5,207 nt of DNA from an uncultured Treponema sp. (GTDB lineage Bacteria > Spirochaetota > Spirochaetia > Treponematales > Treponemataceae), in contig CALCEK010000299.1 of the NCBI GenBank assembly GCA_937900125.1, forward strand, positions 1-5,207, read 5' to 3'. Under the pieces are notes generated by a model. It did not search any database and had not been told where the DNA came from. It was given only the letters and a program-made list of their open reading frames with translations. This document shows, piece by piece, positions 1-5,207 of this stretch; within the stretch, counting starts at the first letter, position 1, and each line of letters opens with the position of its first letter. The position numbers and the translations under genes are program-made.

Positions 1-2390
1 AAGCAGAAGAACAAGTTGAAACTCTTGAAAGCAACATTCTTGTCATAGAGAACGACCCGTCAAACCACGATGCTATTGATGAAATTTTCCGTGCAGCCCA
101 TACTTTAAAAGGTGGTTCTGCTACTGTTGAAATGTCAGAATTAACAGAATTCTGTCATGATGTAGAAGATTTGCTTGATGCTTTGCGCGGTGGTAGTGTA
201 GGTGTTTCTGAACCGATTGTAGATGTATTGCTCAAATCTATAGATATTATAAAAGCAATGCTAGAATCCCGCAAAGGCGGTGCAATTTACCAAGAAGATG
301 TTTCTCCTATGGTAAGCAAAATAAATTCTTTTATTCCACAAAAAGCATCTAAGAAAAAAGCACCAGTTCAGTTGCCAGCGGGAATGATAGGTGCAAAGCC
401 AGCTACCCCCGCTCCTCAGGTAGCTCCTGCGCAAGAAGATTCGGGGATGCCTCCAATTCCTCCTTTAACGGAAGATGATTTTAACGAGTTAAAGCAAGCT
501 TGTCCTGAAGGACAAAAAATGTGGGTTATAAATGTTACATTTGATGAAAGTAACCCCATGAATAGTGTTGGAGGAATTCAGGTTTTTGCAGCTCTTAAAA
601 ATAGTGGAACTGTTTTAAAAACGATTCCTGATTTTGAAGCTCTTTATGAAGATGAATTTCACCCTCAAGTTATTTATTATATTGCTACAGCAGTTAGTGG
701 CTCTGAGCTTGAAGATGCGGCTTTCTTGGACGATGTAACGTTAGCAACTGACGCGCGTGAAGTAAATGATGAAACTTATGCAAGTTTAGGGGGGGGGGCT
801 GTTGCGCCCGATGCAGCTTCAGTTCAGGCCGCTCCTGTTGCGGTTGCTGAACCTGTACCTGTAGCAGAAACTTCTGCTCCAGTTGAGGCAGCTCCCAAGC
901 CAGAATCTGCACCTGTTGCAAAGGCAGCACCTGCCGCTCAACCTGCAAAAAAGCCGACCCCCGCTCCTCATGCTGCAAATACGGCGGGGTCTATTCTTCG
1001 TGTTGACTCAAAACGTGTTGATAACCTTATGAACCTTGTTTCTGAAACTGTTATCACAAAGGCTGCTTTTAACCAAATTGGTCTTCACATGGCTGATTTG
1101 CAAGTTCAATTGCAAACTTTAAACAATGGTTATAAAGAAAGACAGCATCATATGTTTGAGGATATTCCTAAATATTTTGAAGATGTTGGTGAAGGAACAA
1201 ATCTAAAAGAAATTCGTCAGCGGCTCGCGGATGATTATGGCGGAATGTCTAGTTGGTTTGATAGTTTTGAAAATGATTTTAAGATTACAGCGAGTAAACT
1301 TCGTTCTTCAACACAAAATTTGGGACGCATTGCGAGTGAATTGCAAGAAGGCGTTATGAAGATTCGTATGGTTCCGATAGGAACTATCTTTAATCGCTTT
1401 CCTCGTGTTGTTCGCGATTTGAGTCGAGATTTAAATCGCAAAGTAAACTTAATAATTGAAGGTGAAGAAACCGAACTTGATAAAACGGTTGTTGATGACC
1501 TCTTAGACCCAATTATGCACTGTGTGCGTAACTCAGTTGACCATGGAATTGAAACTCCAGATGAACGCACTAAATTTGGTAAAGATGAAACTGGAACTTT
1601 GATTTTGCGCGCTTCAAATGAAGGAAATATGATTGTCATCGACATAATCGATGATGGTACTGGAATTGAAGTTGATAAAGTTCGCAATAAAGCCATAAAG
1701 AAAGGACTTATTAGTCCTAATAAAGTTCTTTCTGACCAAGAGGCTTACAACTTAATTTTCTTGCCAGGTTTTTCAACAAGTGATAAAATAAGCAATGTTT
1801 CTGGGCGAGGTGTTGGTCTTGATGTTGTCAAAACAATGGTGGAAAAACTAAAGGGAACTATTTCTGTAACAAGTGAATTACATAAAGGGTCAAAGTTTAG
1901 TATTCGTTTGCCATTAACTCTTGCAATTATTCAAGGACTTTTAGTTCGCGTTGGAAAAGAGGTTTATTCAATCCCGATTGCAAGTGTTATAGAGAGCCAG
2001 CGTGTTAAACGTAGTAGCATCAATACCATTGATAATTACGAAGTTTTAAATGTTCGTAATGAAGTTATTTCGATTTTGCGTCTAAACCATTTGTTTAGCA
2101 TAAAAAAATCGAATGACAGTGAGTATTGTTTTATTGTTATTGTTGGTTCTCAAGACAAAAAAATTGGTGTTATGGTTGATGCCTTAATTGGTGAAGAGGA
2201 CGTTGTTATAAAACCTTTGCGAGACCAGTTTACAACTTCGCCTGGAATCGCAGGTGCTTCAATTTTAGGCGATGGTTCTGTTTCACTGATTATTGATGTT
2301 AGTCAACTTTTAGAACTTGGTGTAAAACAAGAAATTGACGCTCAACAAATGCGTGAAGAAGAAGCTATAAAAAATGCGAGTAGAGGGTAG
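1..2390 (+). CDS. cheA: Chemotaxis histidine kinase CheA, 5' end missing
   Basis: Cytoplasmic kinase that autophosphorylates in response to receptors and passes phosphate to CheY. The frame is open from base 3, so the ATG at 132 is internal. The P1 (Hpt) motif AAHTLKGGSA lies before it, with the phospho-accepting His at 99-101. P2 (CheY-binding) spans about 465-750, with the family-like stretch WVINVTFDESNPMNSVGG. A Pro/Ala-rich linker follows (about 795-985) and contains ten consecutive Gs. P3 (about 993-1370, roughly 125 residues) begins LRVDSKRVDNLMNLVSE and ends MKIRMVP; it is about twice the usual length. P4 (ATPase) has the N box HCVRNSVDHGIE (1518-1553), G1 DDGTGI (1650), F box LPGFSTSD (near 1761) and G2 SGRGVGL (1800-1820), so it appears catalytically intact. 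P5, the CheW-like regulatory domain, runs from about 1921 to the TAG stop. The identification is firm; only the N-terminus, probably part of P1, is missing. Confidence 0.97.
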   Translation, partial: AEEQVETLESNILVIENDPSNHDAIDEIFRAAHTLKGGSATVEMSELTEFCHDVEDLLDALRGGSVGVSEPIVDVLLKSIDIIKAMLESRKGGAIYQEDVSPMVSKINSFIPQKASKKKAPVQLPAGMIGAKPATPAPQVAPAQEDSGMPPIPPLTEDDFNELKQACPEGQKMWVINVTFDESNPMNSVGGIQVFAALKNSGTVLKTIPDFEALYEDEFHPQVIYYIATAVSGSELEDAAFLDDVTLATDAREVNDETYASLGGGAVAPDAASVQAAPVAVAEPVPVAETSAPVEAAPKPESAPVAKAAPAAQPAKKPTPAPHAANTAGSILRVDSKRVDNLMNLVSETVITKAAFNQIGLHMADLQVQLQTLNNGYKERQHHMFEDIPKYFEDVGEGTNLKEIRQRLADDYGGMSSWFDSFENDFKITASKLRSSTQNLGRIASELQEGVMKIRMVPIGTIFNRFPRVVRDLSRDLNRKVNLIIEGEETELDKTVVDDLLDPIMHCVRNSVDHGIETPDERTKFGKDETGTLILRASNEGNMIVIDIIDDGTGIEVDKVRNKAIKKGLISPNKVLSDQEAYNLIFLPGFSTSDKISNVSGRGVGLDVVKTMVEKLKGTISVTSELHKGSKFSIRLPLTLAIIQGLLVRVGKEVYSIPIASVIESQRVKRSSINTIDNYEVLNVRNEVISILRLNHLFSIKKSNDSEYCFIVIVGSQDKKIGVMVDALIGEEDVVIKPLRDQFTTSPGIAGASILGDGSVSLIIDVSQLLELGVKQEIDAQQMREEEAIKNASRG
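789..798 (+). repeat. Poly-G tract (10 G) inside cheA
   Basis: Ten uninterrupted G residues encode Gly-Gly-Gly and the first base of an Ala codon in the linker between CheA P2 and P3. At ten Gs the reading frame is complete. With nine, translation would meet TAG at 862-864; with eleven, TGA at 848-850 (present coordinates). Either change leaves only P1, P2 and part of the linker. Poly-G tracts of this length are known slipped-strand contingency sites in treponemes and other bacteria. Whether this one varies is inference. Confidence 0.9.
2383..2387 (+). promoter_or_regulatory. Shine-Dalgarno of cheW::cheR-like gene, inside cheA end
   Basis: GAGGG lies 7 nt before the ATG at 2395 and within the last codons of cheA, whose TAG is at 2388-2390. 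Only 4 nt separate the cheA stop from the next start. This arrangement suggests translational coupling, so ribosomes finishing cheA would help start the next gene. Confidence 0.8.
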
Positions 2391-2394
2391 GTAG

Positions 2395-3828
2395 ATGGCA
2401 ACTATACAGGATAAATTAAACATTCTTGCAAGTACCACACAGGCTGCTGTAGATAGTGGGCTTACCCAAGAAGAATTAGAAGATGAAAAGAGAAGAAACA
2501 GTGTAATTGACTACAAAATGGTTTCTTTTTCTTTGGCAGGAAAAGATTACGCAATTGATATAATGAAGGTAAAGGAAATTGCAAAAGCAGGGCATTTTAC
2601 CTATGTTCCTAACACTCTTCCATTTGTATTAGGTGTTTACAATCTCCGTGGTGAGATAATTCCGATTATCGATTTGCGCTTATTTTTTAACATCAATGTT
2701 CCACAACACGATGATAATGTTTTGGAAAATATGTTGATTGTTACTGTCGGAGAGCAGACATTTGGAGTTGTTGTTGACGCGATTGATAAAGTAGTTGGAA
2801 TACAAAAGAACGCGATTCAACCGCCTCATCCATTGTTTGGTGACATAAATATCAAATATATAAATGGAGTTGTTGAGGCTCAACATCATTTGTATGTTTT
2901 GCTTGATATTGATAAAATTTTTGGAATCAGAACTCCTGAAGAAGAAAAAGAGTTAGCGGAAACTGCGAAAGCTCAGTTGGAGCAACGTCAAGCGGCGGCG
3001 GCAGAAGTCGCTGCGCAACAACAGGCTCAAGAAGAAGCGAATGCTAACGCAAAGTCTCTTGAAGCAAAGTCAGAAGTTGTAAAAAAAACTGAAGAAGGGG
3101 TTGACTTAAATTTTATAGCTGATTCTTTAAAAAATCTTAAAAAATTTACTATAAATTCTTTGACAGAAGGTTGGGTGAAAAAACGCTATGTTGAATGGCG
3201 TGATGAACGAGGAGCAGATAAAACTCAGATTCAAAGTGATGCAGATGCAGAATCTTTCTTGAGACCGTTCTATTCAAGGTTTAATGCTGAGTGGTGGACG
3301 GAAAATTATGCAGAGCAAGTGTTAAAAGCTCTTCCAGAAAATTCTGCAAAGAATATTGTTGTATGGAATCCAGGTTGTGGCAAGGGATATGAAGCTTACT
3401 CTCTTGCATGTGTTCTAAAAAAACGTTATCCTAATGCAAGGGTTAGAATTTATGCGCATGACATTGATTTGCTAAGTGTTGCAAATGCGCCACAAATGAC
3501 AGTAAGTGAAAAGGTTAGTACGGATTGGTATCAGCCATTTTTAACAAAAACTGTTAGCGGTGATTGGACATTTAACAAGGAAATTAAGGATATGGTTATG
3601 TTTGAGTATCATGATTGTGCTCATACAAATAATCTTCCTGATATTGATATTGTTTTTGCCAGAGATATTCTTGCTTTCTTGCCAGATGCTTCTCAGCAGT
3701 CAATGCTTACAGACATCCGCGAGAAATTAAAGGGTAATGGTGTTGTAATCGTTGGTGACAACGAAGATATTTCTGTAACAGGACTTTCTAAAAAGGAAAT
3801 TGGTTCTGTTGCTATATATTCTAAGTAA
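2395..3828 (+). CDS. cheW: CheW adaptor fused to degenerate CheR-like domain
   Basis: A 477-residue protein in three parts. A short N-terminal extension precedes a CheW domain (about residues 38-180) with the conserved NLRGEIIPIIDLR at 83-95, which bridges CheA P5 and receptor tips. An Ala/Gln/Glu-rich, probably helical linker (about 185-235) leads to a C-terminal CheR-like methyltransferase fold (about 240-477). Motif I is recognisable but altered: WNPGCGKGYEAYSLA at 324-338, where typical CheR has GCSTGEEPYSLA. HDID at 355-358 corresponds to the SAM-binding T-D-I-D segment. The TxFFRE segment is replaced by EWWTE (299-303), losing the Arg, and CRNVLIYF is replaced by ARDILAFL (422-429). Methyltransferase activity is therefore doubtful. 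Plain CheW proteins are only about 150-180 residues long. As I recall, the equivalent T. denticola CheW-CheR-like fusion is needed for ordered arrays, so a structural role is the best inference. The start is supported by GAGGG 7 nt upstream. Confidence 0.93.
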   Translation: MATIQDKLNILASTTQAAVDSGLTQEELEDEKRRNSVIDYKMVSFSLAGKDYAIDIMKVKEIAKAGHFTYVPNTLPFVLGVYNLRGEIIPIIDLRLFFNINVPQHDDNVLENMLIVTVGEQTFGVVVDAIDKVVGIQKNAIQPPHPLFGDINIKYINGVVEAQHHLYVLLDIDKIFGIRTPEEEKELAETAKAQLEQRQAAAAEVAAQQQAQEEANANAKSLEAKSEVVKKTEEGVDLNFIADSLKNLKKFTINSLTEGWVKKRYVEWRDERGADKTQIQSDADAESFLRPFYSRFNAEWWTENYAEQVLKALPENSAKNIVVWNPGCGKGYEAYSLACVLKKRYPNARVRIYAHDIDLLSVANAPQMTVSEKVSTDWYQPFLTKTVSGDWTFNKEIKDMVMFEYHDCAHTNNLPDIDIVFARDILAFLPDASQQSMLTDIREKLKGNGVVIVGDNEDISVTGLSKKEIGSVAIYSK

Positions 3829-3852
3829 TTTATGCGTTTTAATAGAAAATGC

Positions 3853-3858
3853 AGGGGG
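3853..3858 (+). promoter_or_regulatory. Shine-Dalgarno of cheX
   Basis: AGGGGG lies 6 nt before the ATG at 3865, in the 36-nt gap after the cheW::cheR-like stop. I see no clear internal promoter or terminator in this gap, which fits continued transcription from upstream. Confidence 0.75.
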
Positions 3859-3864
3859 AATTGA

Positions 3865-4347
3865 ATGAGAGTAGAGTACATTAATCCATTCGTTGAAACT
3901 TCGTACAGAGTTCTAAAGGAAGTTTTAAGTGGAGCAGATGTAAAGCGTGGAGACTTATATCTTAAGTCAACAGCAATGCCCGTTATGGGAGTAGCCGCGT
4001 TGGTTGGTCTTGCGGGTGATGTTGAGGGACGTGTCTTGTTTGACATGACTTTTGAAACTGCCTTGAATGTTGCTTCTCAAATGAATGGAGAACGCTTGGA
4101 ATCATTTGACGATTTAGCTAAGGCAACAATTAGTGAGTTAGCAAACTTGATTACTGCACAAGCAGTTACAAAGTTGCACGAGCTTGGATTTAAGTTTGAT
4201 TTAACACCTCCAGCGTTGTTTGCAGGTGAAAAAATGGAAATAGCAGCTTTGAGTGGTACTACTGAGAATGTAGAAGCTCTTATTGTTCCTCTCATTACTG
4301 AATTTGGTAAAATAGAAGTCAACGTCGCAATCCGCGAGCGTGCATAA
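3865..4347 (+). CDS. cheX: CheY-P phosphatase CheX
   Basis: A 160-residue soluble protein of the CheC/CheX/FliY phosphatase family, close to the usual CheX length. CheX removes phosphate from CheY-P and so ends the motor-switching signal. In spirochetes it replaces CheZ. The diagnostic helix carries the E-x-x-N motif as ISELANLI, with Glu91 and Asn94, the residues that enter the CheY active site in this family. A Gly usually found shortly after the Asn is not present (NLITAQA). The following LTPPALFAGEKM fits the family's P-x-x-x-x-G segment, and the N-terminus begins YINPFVETSYRVL, typical of CheX. The position just before cheY supports a phosphatase-substrate pair. Only one such motif is visible, as in CheX rather than two-site CheC. 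No signal peptide or membrane segment is seen. Confidence 0.93.
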   Translation: MRVEYINPFVETSYRVLKEVLSGADVKRGDLYLKSTAMPVMGVAALVGLAGDVEGRVLFDMTFETALNVASQMNGERLESFDDLAKATISELANLITAQAVTKLHELGFKFDLTPPALFAGEKMEIAALSGTTENVEALIVPLITEFGKIEVNVAIRERA

Positions 4348-4349
4348 CT

Positions 4350-4355
4350 AAGGAG
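4350..4355 (+). promoter_or_regulatory. Shine-Dalgarno of cheY (decides between two ATGs)
   Basis: AAGGAG lies 8 nt before the ATG at 4364, the cheY start. A second ATG at 4360 is only 4 nt away, is in another frame, and stops after 11 codons at 4393-4395. The spacing favours 4364. Confidence 0.8.
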
Positions 4356-4363
4356 CAAAATGT

Positions 4364-4798
4364 ATGAAGACAAAACAGGATTTTCCATCAATTAATGAGC
4401 GTCCACCTGAAGGTGTTAAACTTGATGGTTCAAAATTTAGAGTGTTAGTTGTTGATGACTCAATGTTTGTTGCAAAACAGTTAACTCAAATCTTGAGCAG
4501 TGATGGTTATGAAATTGTAGCTACAGCTCAAGATGGAAAAGAAGGCGTTGATAAATACAAAGAGTTATGTCCGAATGTAGACCTTGTTACGATGGATATT
4601 ACTATGCCTCGTATGGATGGAATTACAGCTTTGGAACAAATTATGGCCTTTGACAAAAACGCAAGGGTTGTCATGGTAAGTGCTTTGGGCAAAGAAGAAT
4701 TGGTTAAGAAATCTTTGCTTGCTGGTGCTAAGAATTACATTGTAAAACCTCTTGACCGCAAAAAAGTTCTTGAAAGAATCAGTGCGTCTTTGAAATAG
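4364..4798 (+). CDS. cheY: Chemotaxis response regulator CheY
   Basis: A single receiver domain of 144 residues with no output domain. It accepts phosphate from CheA and binds the flagellar switch to change rotation. All receiver landmarks are present: acidic pair Asp31-Asp32 (VLVVDDSMF), phospho-acceptor Asp78 (VTMDITMPRMDG), the hydroxyl residue as Ser106 (VMVSALG) where Thr is commoner, the switch aromatic Tyr125, and Lys128 (YIVKPLD). The receiver begins near residue 25, so there is an extension of about 22 residues (residues 1-24 include NERPPEGVKLDGSKF) compared with the roughly 128-residue enterobacterial CheY. Similar extensions occur in spirochete CheY proteins. It lies 16 nt after cheX and is the last gene of the apparent operon. 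Confidence 0.96.
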   Translation: MKTKQDFPSINERPPEGVKLDGSKFRVLVVDDSMFVAKQLTQILSSDGYEIVATAQDGKEGVDKYKELCPNVDLVTMDITMPRMDGITALEQIMAFDKNARVVMVSALGKEELVKKSLLAGAKNYIVKPLDRKKVLERISASLK

Positions 4799-4920
4799 CA
4801 TAGTGGTATCTTGTGAATATATTTTTGCAGATGCCTACTTGTTGCTTTTAAGCACAGTAAAGATATACTTTTAAGTTGTTTGCGAAAAAGTTATTATTGT
4901 CCTCTAATGTATGTGTTATG

Positions 4921-4949
4921 GACCAATCCTATGAGGTTGGTCTGTTTTT
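4921..4949 (+). terminator. Intrinsic terminator of the che operon
   Basis: GACCAATC (4921-4928) pairs with GGTTGGTC (4935-4942), with one G-U pair and a 6-nt loop CTATGA, followed by TGTTTTTG. It lies 122 nt beyond the cheY stop, in the + orientation, and would end the che transcript. A stem of 8 bp with a run of five Ts is of moderate strength. Confidence 0.75.
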
Positions 4950-4952
4950 GTT

Positions 4953-4980
4953 ATTGCAAGGAGCAATCACACAGCGTGTG
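4953..4980. repeat. Two small adjacent hairpins
   Basis: ATTGC (4953-4957) pairs with GCAAT (4963-4967) around AAGGA. Immediately after, CACAC (4968-4972) pairs with GTGTG (4976-4980) around AGC. Both stems are 5 bp and lack T tracts. They may be chance or part of the repeat-rich block that follows. Confidence 0.4.
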
Positions 4981-4981
4981 T

Positions 4982-5074
4982 CTAAGAGCCTGTCTAGTAA
5001 CATCTGACCTGAATGTCAAATTTCTGGAAATCTGTCATTTTGAGGGTGTATAGGGGGACTAATTCTGCTCTTAG
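4982..5074. repeat. Long imperfect inverted repeat, MITE- or REP-like
   Basis: The ends are exact inverse copies: CTAAGAGC (4982-4989) and GCTCTTAG (5067-5074). After equal 5-nt gaps, TAGT (4995-4998) faces ACTA (5058-5061). Further in, ACAT (5000-5003) can pair with GTGT (5046-5049), and CCT (5008-5010) with AGG (5043-5045). The core AATGTCAAATTT (5012-5023) pairs at 10 of 12 positions with AAATCTGTCATT (5028-5039) around CTGG. The whole can fold as one long interrupted hairpin. Its length and terminal inverted repeats suggest a miniature mobile element or a structured RNA. I do not recognise a named family. Confidence 0.55.
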
Positions 5075-5114
5075 TGGGGCATTTTTGCAATTGATTTTTT
5101 TTGTGTTAAGGGAA

Positions 5115-5141
5115 ACCTCGAAAAATTGAATTTTTCGAGGT
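5115..5141. repeat. Perfect inverted repeat, 13-bp arms
   Basis: ACCTCGAAAAATT (5115-5127) and AATTTTTCGAGGT (5129-5141) are exact reverse complements around a single G. As RNA the innermost pairs would open into a small loop. No clear T tract follows, but the internal run of five Ts in the right arm could support weak termination on either strand. It is more likely a member of an intergenic repeat family. Confidence 0.7.
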
Positions 5142-5158
5142 AACTTTGAAAATGCGAT

Positions 5159-5191
5159 GTTCTAAGTCGTTGTATTTAAACGACTTAGAAC
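5159..5191. repeat. Perfect inverted repeat, 13-bp arms, 7-nt loop
   Basis: GTTCTAAGTCGTT (5159-5171) and AACGACTTAGAAC (5179-5191) are exact reverse complements around GTATTTA. It lies 17 nt after the previous palindrome. No T tract follows on the + strand, so a simple terminator is unlikely. The sequence then runs to TCTCGAA at the window end, which resembles CCTCGAA at the start of the preceding palindrome and hints at a repeated unit. Confidence 0.7.
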
Positions 5192-5207
5192 TCGACGGCA
5201 TCTCGAA

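Larger units (their letters stand above)
4799..5207. other. Non-coding region downstream of cheY
   Basis: This stretch has stops in all frames and no ORF with a start, Shine-Dalgarno and recognisable protein. It contains a terminator-like hairpin (4921-4949), two small hairpins (4953-4981), a long imperfect inverted repeat (4982-5074) and two perfect inverted repeats (5115-5141, 5159-5191). The first 120 bases show only a short TGCTT/AAGCA dyad at 4843-4854 with a 2-nt loop and no T tract. No tRNA or rRNA was recognised. Confidence 0.7.

Noticed and set aside
132..134. ATG at 132 as the cheA start
   Set aside because: The frame is open back to base 3 and encodes the Hpt phosphorylation motif, which a start at 132 would remove.
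694..978. Minus-strand ORF of 94 codons rich in Gln, Leu and His
   Set aside because: It is the antisense shadow of the Pro/Ala-rich cheA linker; the composition mirrors low-complexity codons and no family is recognisable.
1235..1696. Minus-strand ORF of 153 codons opposite cheA P3/P4
   Set aside because: It lies wholly opposite conserved kinase motifs and has no recognisable domain.
3832..3864. Ten-codon ORF ending directly at the cheX ATG
   Set aside because: It has no Shine-Dalgarno before it and spans the cheX ribosome-binding site; probably chance in a short AT-rich gap.
4843..4854. TGCTT/AAGCA dyad as a first terminator
   Set aside because: The loop is only 2 nt and no T tract follows; the hairpin at 4921-4949 is a better terminator.
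4876..4900. Possible promoter for a downstream gene
   Set aside because: AT-rich pieces such as TTGCGA and TATTAT are present, but not at proper -35/-10 spacing, and no gene begins in the window downstream.

Overview
The window carries the distal part of a spirochete, most likely Treponema, chemotaxis operon followed by about 400 bases of non-coding DNA rich in inverted repeats. The genus call rests on the gene order cheA – cheW::cheR-like – cheX – cheY. It is supported by a CheA with an enlarged P3 (dimerisation) domain, a CheW fused to a degenerate CheR-like domain, and CheX as the only phosphatase visible. As I recall, these are the features described for Treponema denticola chemoreceptor arrays. 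The coding DNA is AT-rich, which fits a gut, rumen or oral treponeme, but I cannot name the species.

Bases 1-4798 hold four genes, all on the + strand and closely spaced (gaps of 4, 36 and 16 nt), each with a recognisable Shine-Dalgarno sequence, so they look like one transcript. cheA is cut by the left edge: the reading frame is open back to base 3, and the phosphorylatable histidine lies upstream of the first visible ATG. CheA is the histidine kinase. The CheW::CheR-like protein couples it to receptors and probably stabilises the array. CheY carries the phosphoryl signal to the flagellar motor. CheX dephosphorylates CheY.

The most unusual point in the coding part is an uninterrupted run of ten G residues at 789-798 inside cheA, in the Pro/Ala-rich linker between P2 and P3. 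Gain or loss of one G would end the protein within about 20 codons, before the dimerisation, kinase and receptor-coupling domains. That makes it a candidate phase-variation switch for chemotaxis, or else an assembly or sequencing artefact.

Bases 4799-5207 contain no convincing gene. They hold a likely intrinsic terminator (4921-4949), two small hairpins, a long imperfect inverted repeat of about 93 nt (4982-5074), and two perfect 13-bp-arm inverted repeats (5115-5141 and 5159-5191). The last two look like dispersed intergenic repeat or mobile-element remnants. The final bases (TCTCGAA) resemble the start of the 5115 palindrome, so a further repeat unit may lie beyond the edge.
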